This document shows positions 1 through 9,216 of a stretch of 64,000 nt of DNA, in pieces. The notes under the pieces were generated by a model, which did not search any database, was not told the DNA's origin, and was given only the letters and a program-made list of their open reading frames with translations. Numbering within the stretch: the stretch's first letter is position 1; each line of letters starts with the position of its first letter. Both the position numbers and the translations under genes were made by a program. The stretch comes from Candidatus Promineofilum glycogenicum (lineage in GTDB: Bacteria > Chloroflexota > Anaerolineae > Promineifilales > Promineifilaceae), in the NCBI GenBank assembly GCA_016707605.1, contig JADJHJ010000014.1, forward strand, positions 3,801 through 67,800, in the 5' to 3' direction.

Positions 1-436
1 CGCCCACGCCACTGGGGAGACGGACAGCGCCTATGGCCTGGCGCTGGGCGACGACGCGACGCTGACAGTGGCCGTCTCGCCGCTGGGCCAGGCCGCCGTG
101 TGGCAGACAGTCACCGGTGAAGACGAGCCGCTCACCCTCCTGCCGTGGCAGCCCTGGCCCCACGTCCGCGCCGCCTGTAGCGCGGGTTGGCAACCCGCTC
201 TTCAGGGCGAGCAAACAGCGGGTTGCCAACCCGCGCTACAAGGAAACGAGATTTGGCTGGACGTTGAGAACGAGGACGGCCGGACGCGCGTCACGGCCCG
301 TATCAACCGCGAGTTGCTGTGGGAGGGGGAGGTGGCTGCGCCGGGGGATGGTGTGGCTCTATGGCTGGCCAGCTTCGGCGGCGCGGTCACCGTCGATTTC
401 CAGACCCTCGACTGGTACGCGCCAGCGCAGAATTAA
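1..436 (+). CDS. 3' end of an exported beta-sandwich-like protein (partial)
   Basis: The reading frame is open from the window edge (codon phase starts at base 2), so the true start lies upstream; about 144 residues are visible. The residues read as alternating beta strands (ATLTVAVSPLGQAAVWQTV, TRVTARINRELLWEGEVA, VALWLASFGGAVTVDFQTL), like the C-terminal sheet of a LamG/DUF1080-type jelly roll found in extracellular carbohydrate-associated proteins. The fold is inferred and no catalytic motif is visible. The middle of the frame is occupied by a 65-bp palindromic repeat, translated as Trp/Gln/Pro-rich filler, between two normal-looking strand segments. The stop overlaps the polA stop by four bases on the opposite strand, so the two genes converge with no room for a shared terminator. 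Confidence 0.55.
   Translation, partial: AHATGETDSAYGLALGDDATLTVAVSPLGQAAVWQTVTGEDEPLTLLPWQPWPHVRAACSAGWQPALQGEQTAGCQPALQGNEIWLDVENEDGRTRVTARINRELLWEGEVAAPGDGVALWLASFGGAVTVDFQTLDWYAPAQN
176..240. repeat. Palindromic repeat family A, inside a coding frame
   Basis: Two 23-bp arms (176-198 and 218-240) are inverted copies around a 19-bp loop; each arm itself contains the small palindrome GCGGGTTGGCAACCCGC. A second copy of the same family overlaps the leuS stop codon at 46943-47005. Here the element is read through in frame by the first gene. Confidence 0.85.
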
Positions 437-3237
437 CTCTTCAACTCCAGCCAGTTCGCCCCAATCTCCGCCTCCACGCGCAACGGCGCGTCCAGCTCGA
501 AGGCGTCGCACATCGTCTCGACCACCAGCGGCCGCACCGCCTCGACCTCTTCGCGCGGCAGCTCCAGCAGCAGCTCGTCGTGCACCTGGAGCACCATCCG
601 CGCCTGGAAGCGCTCCTTCAATTGCTCGTGCAGCCTGATCATGGCGATCTTGATGATGTCGGCCGCCGTGCCCTGGATGGGGTGGTTGACCGCCTCGCGC
701 TCGGCGCGCATGACGGCCTGGCGGTTGGCGGCGCTCATGGCCGTCTTGAAGATGGGGAAGTAGCGGCGGCGGCCGAACAGCGTCTCCACGTAGCCGTCGA
801 TGCGCGCCTTCAGCCGCGTCTCCTCCAGATAGCGCTCCACGCCGGGGAACTGGGCGAAGTACTTCTTGACGAACGTCTCCGCCTCGCCCGACGTCAGCCC
901 GCTCTCGCGCGCCAGCCGGAAGGAACTCATGCCGTAGATAAGGCCGAAGTTGACCCGCTTGGCGAAGTTGCGCTGGTTGCGGGTCACGCTCTCCATCGGA
1001 ATGCTGTAGACGGCGGCGGCCGTCGTCGTGTGAATGTCGCGGTCGTTGCGGAAGGCGTCGAGCAGCGTCTCGTCCTGGCTGATATGGGCCAGGATACGCA
1101 ACTCGACCTGCGAGTAGTCGGCCGATAGAAACACCCAGCCCGGCTCGCTGATGAAGCCGCGCCGCAGTTGTTGGCCGACCTCGCTGCGGATGGGGATGTT
1201 CTGCAAATTGGGGTTGCTGCTGGCCAGCCGCCCGGTCACGGCCCCGATCTGGCTGAAGCTGGTGTGGATGCGCCCCGTGTTGCGGGTTGATCAGTTGCGG
1301 CAGGGCATCGACGTAGGTTCCCTTCAGCTTGCCTAGTTCGCGGTGCTCGATGATGGCGGCGACGATGCCGCTGGTGTCGGCCGCGCGCAACCCCTCCAGC
1401 ACGTCGAAGGCCGTCGAGTAGTGGCCGCTGGCGATCTTCTTCAGCCCCTCGCGCGGCAGGCCCAGCTTCTTGAACAGCATGTCGCTGAGCTGCTGGGTCG
1501 AGTTGATGTTGAACGGCTCGCCGGCGATCTCGTAGATCGTCTGCTCCAGCTTGAGCAGCGCCGCCGTCAGGTCTTGCGACATGTGGCGGAAGAACTCCAC
1601 GTCGATGCGCACGCCGGCCCGCTCCATATCCATAATGACCGGCAGCAGATTCATCTCCAGTTCGAGCAGTTGCGTCAGCCCCTTCTCTTCCAGTTCGCGC
1701 CGCAGCAGCGGCAACAGGCGCAACGTCATGTCGGCGTCGGCCGCGCCATAGGGGGCAGCGGTCTCGATAGGAACCTGGGCGAACGTCACCTGTGTCTTGC
1801 CGCGACCGATGAGCGACTCGATGTCGGTCATCTCCGCCCCCAACCGGTGGCGGGCCAGGTCCCTTCAGCCCCTTGTGCTTCGTCGCCGGGTCGGTCAGCC
1901 ACTCGGCGATCATCGTGTCGAAGGCCACCGGCGACACCGGCAGGCCGTGGCGACTCAGGATCATGCAGTCGAACTTGGCGTTGTGGGCCACCTTGGGGAT
2001 GGCCGGGTCGCGCAGGGCCGGGCCGATGGCCTCGACCACCCGCGCCAGCGGCAACTGGCCGGGGGCCGGTTGCGCCGCGCCGGCGAAGAGGTTCATCTGG
2101 CCGCTGTCGACCTGGGTCGCGCCGGTGACGTGGGCGACGGGGATGTAGTAGGCCACCGGCGGCTCCACGGCCAGGCAGATACCGACGACCCCGGCCAGCA
2201 GCCGCTCCAGGCTGTCGGTCTCCACGTCGAAGCTGATCCACTCCGCCGCCGCCAGCCGCGCCACCAGGTCGGCCAGCGCCGCCTCATCGCGGACGACGAC
2301 GACCTCGGTCGGCCGCCACGCCTCGCCCTCGGTCGTGACCATCACCGGCGTCTCCGGCGCGCCGAGCTTAGCCACCAGAGCGTTGGTCATGCCGCGGAAC
2401 TCCAGTTCGCGGAAGAGAGCGATGGTGTCGTTGATGTTGAAGTCGCGGGTGTGGCAATCCTCCAGCTTGACCGTCACCGGCGCGTCGGTGACGATGCGGG
2501 CCAGTTGGTAGCTCAGGTCGGCCGAGGCGCGGCCGTCGGCCAGCTTTTGGCGCAATGCGCCCTTGATGTCGTCCAGGTGGGCGTAGAGGTTTTCCAGCGT
2601 GCCGTACTCGGCCAGCAGCTTGATGGCCGTCTTGTCGCCGATGCCGCGCACGCCGGGGATGTTGTCGCTGACGTCGCCGACCAGGGCCTTGAAGTCCACC
2701 ACCTGATCGGGCCGCACGCCCAGCCGGCCGACCACCCCTTCAGCGTCGTAGACCTCGGCACTGTCGCCGGCCCGGCGCGGCGGCAGTTCGACGCGGGTGT
2801 TGTCGTCCACCAGTTGCAGCAGGTCACGGTCGCCGGTGATGATGTAGACGGGGACGCGGCCGTTCATCTGCCGGGCGATGGTGCCCAGCACGTCGTCGGC
2901 CTCGAACCCCTCGCACTCCAGGATGGGGATATTCAGGGCGCGCACGACCTTCCTTGATGCGCGTGATCTGCACGTCCAACTCGTCGGGCATCTTGTCGCG
3001 CGTACCCTTGTAGTCGGCGTAGAGATCATCGCGGAAGGTCGCCCCCAGGTCGAAGCTGACGGCCAGGTAGTCCGGCGGGTCGTCGGCCAGGATGAGGTCG
3101 AGCAGGGTGCGGGTGAAGCCGTAGGTGGCGTTGGTCGGCTCGCCGCTCTTGGTCGTGAACGACTCCAGCGGCAGGGCGAAGAACATGCGGTAGGCCAGGG
3201 CATGGCCGTCGATCATCACGAAGCGGTCGGTGGTCAT
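433..3237 (-). CDS. polA: DNA polymerase I (three apparent frameshifts)
   Basis: Replication and repair polymerase with all three domains. The N-terminal 5' nuclease has MIDGHALAYRMFFALP and ITGDRDLLQLV. The 3'-5' exonuclease keeps its acidic residues (FDVETDSL, HNAKFDCMIL, YGAADADMTL), so proofreading should work. The polymerase domain has motif A (ADYSQVELRILAH), motif B (RNFAKRVNFGLIYGMS) and motif C (QVHDELLLEL). Full length would be about 933 residues, normal for the family. Three single-base insertions, near 2950, 1860 and 1275, split it into four frames; removing one base at each restores the conserved sequence. Because polA is normally needed and every motif is intact, sequencing error is the likeliest cause. 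The start follows AGGAC. An extended -10 promoter lies about 45 bases upstream. Confidence 0.95.
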
Positions 3238-3281
3238 CGGTTGTCCTGTGGCCGGGTCGCGGTTGGGCGAACCGGCAACCT

Positions 3282-3290
3282 ATTATAGCA
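3282..3290 (-). promoter_or_regulatory. Extended -10 promoter for polA
   Basis: On the minus strand the sequence reads TGCTATAAT, a perfect TGnTATAAT extended -10, about 45 bases before the polA start. No good -35 is visible, as expected for extended -10 promoters. Position and orientation fit polA. Confidence 0.5.
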
Positions 3291-3305
3291 CATTTGGCCT
3301 AATTC

Positions 3306-3420
3306 CTACTCCGGTTCCCTCGTCCCTTTAGGAGAGGGTTCTGGTTCCCTCGCCCTGTGGGAGAGGGTTAGGGAGAGGGGTTCCCTCGCCCTGTGGGAGA
3401 GGGTTAGGGAGAGGGTTCTT
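3306..3420. repeat. Repeat family E, left array beside DUF559 gene
   Basis: Three degenerate units of CCCTCGCCCTGTGGGAGAGG type, each a short inverted repeat of the kind CCCTC...GAGGG. The array runs into the 3' end of the DUF559 gene, whose last codons are repeat-derived. It is oriented opposite to the array on the other side of that gene. Confidence 0.8.
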
Positions 3421-3778
3421 CTCCACAAGCCAGCCGAATCCCCTCCACCACACTCACAATGTCCTGCTTCACCTGCACGTTTGAAAACCGAATGACCCGA
3501 CAACCCTGACTCTCCAGCCATGCCGTCCGTGCGGCATCGTATTCCATCTGCGCGGCGTGCGAACGGCCGTCCAGTTCGACAACCAGGTTCGCCTCATGGC
3601 AGTAGAAGTCCACGATATACGGCCCTATTGGGTGTTGGCGGCGAAACTTGTAGCCGTCCAGGTTGTGGTTGCGCAAGGCTTTCCAGAGCTTGGTTTCAGC
3701 CGGCGATTGGCGGTGGCGGTTTTCGCGGGCGTGTTGGCGGGTGATTGGATCGATTGTTGGTTTGGTTGACGAAGACAT
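3404..3778 (-). CDS. DUF559 (Vsr-like PD-(D/E)XK) endonuclease-domain protein
   Basis: A 124-residue protein matching the DUF559 family, related to very-short-patch repair and restriction endonucleases. Visible hallmarks are TKLWKALRNHNLDGYKFRRQ, then PIGPYIVDFYCHEANLVVEL with the conserved Asp, the DGRSHAAQMEYDAARTAWL segment, and VIRFSNVQVKQDI. The length is typical of stand-alone members. It has no partner methylase or restriction gene nearby. It is tightly framed by two inverted arrays of the same CCCTCTCCC-type repeat, and its C-terminal GEEPSP is encoded by the array. This suggests that gene and repeat travel together. The molecular target is unknown. Confidence 0.85.
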   Translation of the reverse strand: MSSSTKPTIDPITRQHARENRHRQSPAETKLWKALRNHNLDGYKFRRQHPIGPYIVDFYCHEANLVVELDGRSHAAQMEYDAARTAWLESQGCRVIRFSNVQVKQDIVSVVEGIRLACGEEPSP

Positions 3779-3986
3779 AAGACCCTCTCCCTAACCCTCT
3801 CCCAAAGGGCGAGGGGACAAGAACCCTCTCCCTGACCCTCTCCCAAGAGGGCGAGGGGACAAGAACCCTCTCCCTGACCCTCTCCCAAGGGGCGAGGGGA
3901 CAAGAACCCTCTCCCTAACCCTCTCCCAAGGGGCGAGGGGACAAGAACCCTCTCCCTGACCCTCTCCCAAGGGGCGAGGGAACCAG
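3779..3986. repeat. Repeat family E, right array (about five units)
   Basis: Roughly five tandem copies, about 40 bp each, of CCCTCTCCCTAACCCTCTCC followed by CAAGGGGCGAGGGGACAAGAA-like sequence. Units differ by one or two bases. Each unit is a self-complementary hairpin. The array is the inverse orientation of 3306-3420. Translation gives only a Pro/Leu/Gly/Glu-rich repeat and is not a gene. Confidence 0.85.
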
Positions 3987-3987
3987 A

Positions 3988-5742
3988 CTACCAGCCGCTG
4001 GCGGCGAAGACGGTTTGTAGCAAGTCGGCGCGTTCTTCGGGAGTCATCAACCGCGGCCGGGCCCAATTCTCGATCAGCCCCGTCCACAACTCGACGCTCA
4101 GCAGCCGGCCGTCGTAGATGACGTAGGTATCGACGAACGTCTGCCGCGTGGCCAGCATGTCCATCTGGTCGAAGAAGAGGTTGCCCAGCCCGTAGTGGAT
4201 GAAGGCGTCATCCTGAAAGGCGAAGCCCTGGGCGTGGTGGCCCTGGCTGCCGGAGACGGCCGCCGCCCCGGCCGCGGCCAGTTCGCCAAAGGCGGCGATC
4301 TGGTCGGCCGGCGGGTCGTAGCGGTAGTGCTCGATGTATTGCAGCGTGGCGATGACCACGTGCCCCTCGGCGCGCAGTTGGGCGATCTGCGCCGCCACGT
4401 CCGGGCCGCAGGGGCGCGAACCGGCGGCGTCGGCCAGCGCCCAGTCGCCGGCCGGGCCGACGGGGTTGCAGCCGACGAAGGCAACGCGGTTGCCGTTGTG
4501 GTCGATGACCAGCGCGCGGGTGGCGTCGGCCAGGTCGCGCCCGCCGCCATACCACTGCATCCCCGCCGCGGCGTACATCTCCAGCGAGCGGGCCAACGGT
4601 TCGCGCCCCCAGTCGTTGAGGTGGTTGCCGGTCAACTCGACCACGTCGATGCCCAGGTGCTTCAGCAACTCGAAGTACGGGTCGCGCGAGCAGAAGGTCA
4701 TGCCGCCGTAGGGGTCGGGGAAGGGGCAGTCGGCGGCAAACGACACCTCGTTGCTGACGTGGGCGATGTCGGCCGCGGCGAAGGCCGGCGCGACCTCCTC
4801 GCCCGGCCAGAGGATGCCGTTGCGCTCCATCTGCGCTGCCGTGGCCCGCACCAGGGCCAGGACGCCGCTCATGGCCACGCGGGTCAGTTTGGCCGGGTCG
4901 CGGTTGGTAGCCGGCCCGGCCCAGCGCAGGCGGAACTCCGCCACCGCCTCTTCGTCACCGGTGACGGTCATGGGTACGAGCAGCGGATAGCCGTCGGTGG
5001 TGAAGTCGTGGGCCAGCGGCGAGCGGCCGTCGACGCGCAGCACCTTCCACTCCGGCCGCAACTGGTCGAACGGGACGATGATCCACGCCGGCCGGGCGGC
5101 CCAGACGCGGCCGATGAAGTCATCAGCGACGATCTCGCCGCCCGTCGGCGCTCCCCAGGCTGCCTCCAGCGCGGCGGCGCTGTCGGCGTCGAGCAGCAGC
5201 CGGCCCACGTCCGACGCCCCGGCCGCCCAGCCGGCGGTGACGGCGGCGGCGGTCGTCTCGTCGGCCACGGTGGCGAAGGGCGCGGCGACGACGTAGACCC
5301 ACTGGGCCAGCGGCGCGCCGTCGTTGACGGTCAGACGCACGTCGGCCGTGGCGTCGCCTTCGACCCAGGTGAACAGTTCCGGGTTGGACGTGGCCACGTG
5401 TTGGGCGGCGGTTCGCAGCGCCTCGGGCACGCCCGGCGCGGCGCTGAGGGTGTAGCGACCGCGCAGGCTGGGGTCGGGCGTGGCCGTGGCCGGGCGCGGC
5501 GGCTGAAGCACGTCAACGGCGAGGGTCGGCTGGGGCAGGCCGCCGGCCAGGGTCGGCGTGGGCAGCAATGTGCCCGTGTCGCCCGCCGGGGCGGTCGTTG
5601 GATTCGCCGGCACGGCCGCCGCGCCGGTGATGGCCGGCGTGGGCGGAGCGATGATTGCCTCAGCGGCGCCTTCCGGCTGCCCCGCGGCGCAGCCGGTCAT
5701 TAACAAAGCCAGTAGGATTATGTATAATAGCGATGTTGGCAT
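3988..5742 (-). CDS. CapA/PgsA-family lipoprotein with N-terminal binding-like domain
   Basis: A 584-residue lipoprotein: the signal peptide ends in LLALLMTGC, followed by a Pro/Thr/Ala linker to about residue 95. Residues about 300-584 match the CapA (poly-gamma-glutamate synthesis) metallophosphatase-like fold, with ADIAHVSNEVSF, ELTGNHLNDWGREP, VIATLQYIEHY, GSQGHHAQGF and HYGLGNLFFDQ. The His, Asn and Asp residues that bind metal in the family are present. Residues about 100-290 resemble a periplasmic binding-type fold (WIIVPFDQLRPEWKVLRVDG); that assignment is weaker. Members occur widely outside capsule loci and the substrate here is unknown; no capB or capC is present. It is divergent from ppk1, with about 60 bases between starts. 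Confidence 0.8.
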   Translation of the reverse strand: MPTSLLYIILLALLMTGCAAGQPEGAAEAIIAPPTPAITGAAAVPANPTTAPAGDTGTLLPTPTLAGGLPQPTLAVDVLQPPRPATATPDPSLRGRYTLSAAPGVPEALRTAAQHVATSNPELFTWVEGDATADVRLTVNDGAPLAQWVYVVAAPFATVADETTAAAVTAGWAAGASDVGRLLLDADSAAALEAAWGAPTGGEIVADDFIGRVWAARPAWIIVPFDQLRPEWKVLRVDGRSPLAHDFTTDGYPLLVPMTVTGDEEAVAEFRLRWAGPATNRDPAKLTRVAMSGVLALVRATAAQMERNGILWPGEEVAPAFAAADIAHVSNEVSFAADCPFPDPYGGMTFCSRDPYFELLKHLGIDVVELTGNHLNDWGREPLARSLEMYAAAGMQWYGGGRDLADATRALVIDHNGNRVAFVGCNPVGPAGDWALADAAGSRPCGPDVAAQIAQLRAEGHVVIATLQYIEHYRYDPPADQIAAFGELAAAGAAAVSGSQGHHAQGFAFQDDAFIHYGLGNLFFDQMDMLATRQTFVDTYVIYDGRLLSVELWTGLIENWARPRLMTPEERADLLQTVFAASGW

Positions 5743-5804
5743 TGCCCGTGAGAGTAGCGCACTTGGCGCTGCCGCGCTAAATATGCCCGTTGCGAGAAGC
5801 CCAA

Positions 5805-8000
5805 ATGGACGCTACCACACCGACCGACCTGGCCCAGCCCAAGCCAACCAAGCGCAAAGCATCGCCCGCCGAAAAGCAACCGGAGAAGGCGGCCGAGAAA
5901 CCGTCCGACAAGCCGCCGGCGATTGACCTGCGCGACCCCAGCCTCTACATCAACCGCGAGTTGAGCAACATCGAGTTCAACCGCCGCGTGTTGCACGAGA
6001 CGCAGTCCGAACACCCGCTGCTGGAGCGCGCCAAGTTCCTGGCCATCTTCCACAGCAACATGGATGAGTTCTTCATGGTGCGCGTGTCGGGGTTGAAGCA
6101 GCAGCTCAAGCTGGGCGTCATGGCCACCGCGCCCGACGGGCTGCTGCCGCGCGAACAGTTGGCCAACGTCCACCGCACGTTGACCCAACTCTTTTCCGAG
6201 GCCAACGCCATCTGGCGCGACCAGTTGCACCCGCAGTTGGCCGAGGCCAACATCCACGTCCTGCGCTATGAGGAGTTAAGCAAGGGGCAGCGCAACAAGC
6301 TGCGGGCCTACTTCGAGCGCGACATCTTCCCGGTGCTGACGCCGCTGGCCTCCGACCCCAGCCGCCCCTTCCCCCACATCTCCAACCTCAGCCTGAACCT
6401 GGCCGTGCAGGTGCACGATCCGAAGACAGGCGACCTGCACTTCGCCCGCGTCAAGGTGCCGCCGGCGCTGCCCCGGCTGGTGCCGCTGAAGCGCTTCGAC
6501 CCCGACCAACTGTCGACGCCGGCGGTGCAGAAGTTCGTCTGGGCCGAGGAGGTCATCGCCGCCAATCTCGACCGCCTCTTCTCCGGCATGAAGATCGTCG
6601 CCGCCTATCCGTTCCGGGTGACGCGCAACAGCGACATGGAGTTGCAGGAGGAGGAGGCCGACGACCTGCTGCTGATGATGGAAGACAACCTGCGGCAGCG
6701 CCACTTCGGCAGCGCCGTGCGGCTAGAGATCGATGACAACATGCCGCCCGACGTGCGCGAGATCCTGATGAGCAATCTGGCGGTGGACTCCTACGACGTT
6801 TACACGACCAACGGGCCGCTGGGCCTCAGCAGCCTGTGGGAGTTACATCGCCTGGAGCGGCCGGAGCTAAAGGATCGCCCCTTTACGCCGCGCACGCCGC
6901 CCAGCCTGCAAAACATCGCCGGCAGCATGTTCAGCGTCCTGCGCCAGCGCGACATCCTGCTCCATCACCCCTACGACAGCTTCACGCCGGTGGTCAACCT
7001 GCTGGAAGCGGCGGCCGACGACCCCGACGTGCTGGCGATCAAGATCACCCTCTACCGCGTCGGCTCCAACCCGCCGGTGGTGCAGGCGCTCAAGAAGGCG
7101 CGCCTTAACAACAAGCAGGTGGCCGCCGTCGTCGAGCTAAAGGCCCGCTTCGACGAGGAGACCAACATCCACTGGGCGCAGGAACTGGAAAGCGCCGGCG
7201 TCCACGTGGCCTATGGGCTGATCGGGCTGAAGACGCACAGCAAGGTAACGCTCATCGTCCGGCGCGAGCGCGACGGCATTCGCCGCTACGTCCACCTCTC
7301 CAGCGGCAACTACAACAGCTCCACCGCCCGCCTCTACACCGACACCGGCTTCATGAGCCGCGACGAAGACCTGGCCGCCGACGCCAGCGACCTGTTCAAC
7401 TTTCTGACCGGCTACTCGCGCCAGGAGGAGTTCCGCAAGTTCCTCGTCGCCCCGGTCAGCATCCGCCGCAGTCTGGTGGAGGCGATCAAGCGCGAGACGG
7501 CCCTGGGGCCAAAGGGGCGGATCATCATCAAGTGCAACTCGCTGGTCGATGGCGAGGTGATCCGCAATCTCTATCGCGCATCGCAGGCCGGGGCCAAGGT
7601 TGACCTCATCATCCGCGGCATCTGCGGTCTGCGGCCGGGCGTGCCGGGCGTCAGCGACAACATCCAGGTGATGAGCATCGTCGGCCGCTTCCTGGAGCAC
7701 TCGCGCATCTACTACTTCTACAACGACGGCAACTCCAGCCTCTACATGGGCAGCGCCGACCTGATGCCGCGCAACCTCGACCGGCGCGTCGAAGTGCTGT
7801 TCCCCATCAGCGACCCCGACATGCAGCGCGACGTAGTCGAGAACCTGCTGGCCGTCAGTCTGCGCGACACGGCCAAGAGCCACATCCTGCAGAGTGACGG
7901 CCGCTACATTCCGCGCCGCTACCTGCTCGACGGTGACGCGCCGCTGTTCGACAGCCAGGCCTGGTTCCTGCAAAAGGGCGTCGTTGCCGAAGAGGATTAG
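5805..8000 (+). CDS. ppk1: Polyphosphate kinase 1
   Basis: Makes polyphosphate from ATP, reversibly, at the membrane or in the cytosol. The 731-residue protein shows the N-terminal helical domain (YINRELSNIEFNRRVLHET), the phosphorylated His in LKTHSKVTLIVRRE, the second His in FLEHSRIYYFYNDG, and the terminal SADLMPRNLDRRVEVLFPI. The first 45 residues are a Lys/Ala/Pro-rich extension that looks disordered. I chose ATG at 5805 because GAGAAG precedes it; a TTG five codons upstream (5790) is an alternative. It is a single gene, divergent from the CapA-like lipoprotein and convergent with the next lipoprotein. No exopolyphosphatase is adjacent. Confidence 0.95.
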   Translation: MDATTPTDLAQPKPTKRKASPAEKQPEKAAEKPSDKPPAIDLRDPSLYINRELSNIEFNRRVLHETQSEHPLLERAKFLAIFHSNMDEFFMVRVSGLKQQLKLGVMATAPDGLLPREQLANVHRTLTQLFSEANAIWRDQLHPQLAEANIHVLRYEELSKGQRNKLRAYFERDIFPVLTPLASDPSRPFPHISNLSLNLAVQVHDPKTGDLHFARVKVPPALPRLVPLKRFDPDQLSTPAVQKFVWAEEVIAANLDRLFSGMKIVAAYPFRVTRNSDMELQEEEADDLLLMMEDNLRQRHFGSAVRLEIDDNMPPDVREILMSNLAVDSYDVYTTNGPLGLSSLWELHRLERPELKDRPFTPRTPPSLQNIAGSMFSVLRQRDILLHHPYDSFTPVVNLLEAAADDPDVLAIKITLYRVGSNPPVVQALKKARLNNKQVAAVVELKARFDEETNIHWAQELESAGVHVAYGLIGLKTHSKVTLIVRRERDGIRRYVHLSSGNYNSSTARLYTDTGFMSRDEDLAADASDLFNFLTGYSRQEEFRKFLVAPVSIRRSLVEAIKRETALGPKGRIIIKCNSLVDGEVIRNLYRASQAGAKVDLIIRGICGLRPGVPGVSDNIQVMSIVGRFLEHSRIYYFYNDGNSSLYMGSADLMPRNLDRRVEVLFPISDPDMQRDVVENLLAVSLRDTAKSHILQSDGRYIPRRYLLDGDAPLFDSQAWFLQKGVVAEED

Positions 8001-8111
8001 CGGCATGGCGAGGCTCAGAGGGAAAAAGGATGACAGGGGGCGCCGGTTCATCCGGCGATTATCCGCCACCTCGTTCCGGTGTGGCCGGCTACGGCAAGCT
8101 GGCCGGCGTCG

Positions 8112-8944
8112 TCACTGTACCGGGTCGGCCGAGACCCAGCACGACGGGATGCGGACGTTGCTATCGTCGTAGCACTCCAGCCGCCACCACGCGCCGTCGT
8201 CGCTGAGGCCGATGACCGGGTAAGACAAGCCACCGAAGACCGTGGCCACTGTCGCGTAGCTCGTGCCCGGCCCGCTGTAGAGCGTCGCCTCGTCGCCGGC
8301 AATGACCACCGCCTCAACATCAGCCGGCAGAGAGCCAAAACCAAAGCCAGAATAGAGCATCGTGTCCCAGCGGTACGTGCCGTCCGGCTGCTGGATGATG
8401 AACTGGATCGCCTCCGCGGCGGCGTCCTGTCCCCAGCCGTAACTCAGCAGCGTGGCTACGACCAGCTTGTCCGGCCCCAGGAAGGAGGCCGGCGGCTGCC
8501 CCTGTAGCAGCGGGGCCAGGTCCATGTTCGGGTCAGCCCAGACCAGCGTCGCGCCGGCGGGCAGGAAGTCGTTCTCAAAGGCCGCCACGGCTTCGGCCGG
8601 CGTATACTGCACCCCTTCCGACAGCCAGAAGCCGACCGTGAACGGGTCCGACATTAGCGTCTGCATGGTCGGAAAGTCACGTGCGCTGAGGGCCGCCTGA
8701 AGCTGGATGATGAACGCATCGAGGGTGGCGGGCGGCGCGTCGGTGGCGGGCGGGGTGGCCGTCGGCAGCTCGGTTGTGGGCGTGGCTGCCTCGGTCGTCG
8801 CCGTGGGGGCGGCGTGGCCGCTTCGGTTGGCGCGGGCGGCAGGGTTACATCAGGCGTCACGCCCACCTCGCCGGTCGGCTGGCAGGCGATTAGCAGGAAC
8901 AGCGAGAGAACAGCCAGGATAAGAAACTTTATCTGTTGCGACAT
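8112..8944 (-). CDS. SH3-like domain lipoprotein (one frameshift)
   Basis: The signal peptide and lipobox (VLSLFLLIACQ) are followed by a Thr/Pro/Ala linker, a helical segment (MQTLMSDPFTVGFWLSEG...) and a C-terminal SH3-like wall-binding type domain (DEATLYSGPGTSYATVATV ... DGAWWRLEC ... SCWVSADPVQ). The frame changes near 8810 inside the linker; adding one base there turns PPPRRRPRQ into the expected PTATTEAATP pattern. I therefore read it as one gene of about 277 residues. GGAGG precedes the ATG. The function is unknown, probably an envelope protein anchored on the outer face of the membrane. It is convergent with ppk1. Confidence 0.7.
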
Positions 8945-9216
8945 CAGTAACCTCCATTTTTCTGAGAGTCGAAATCATAGCCAGGGCCCCGTGGCCGGTC
9001 ATGAGTAGCTTGACGGGTTGGCTACGAGCATAGGACGATGAATGACGTAAATTCGTTCCCGCGCAGTTGTTCTCAGGCGGTTCACGCTTTACAATCTTCC
9101 AAACTCTCCTTAACAAGTTCTGAATAATTCACCGCTATGCTATAGACAGTGAAGATTCGGCAACCGAGCGTCAGTCGACTATGAGCCTGCGCCAGGAGAA
9201 GACAAGGAGAAACAGT

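Noticed and set aside
3779..3986. CRISPR-like regular repeats
   Set aside because: The units are tandem with no variable spacers of constant length, they are GC-hairpin repeats, and no cas gene is present.
3625..4087. Open frames encoding Pro/Leu/Gly/Glu-rich repeats on the minus strand
   Set aside because: They are translations of the family E hairpin array, with no start signal and no protein-like composition.
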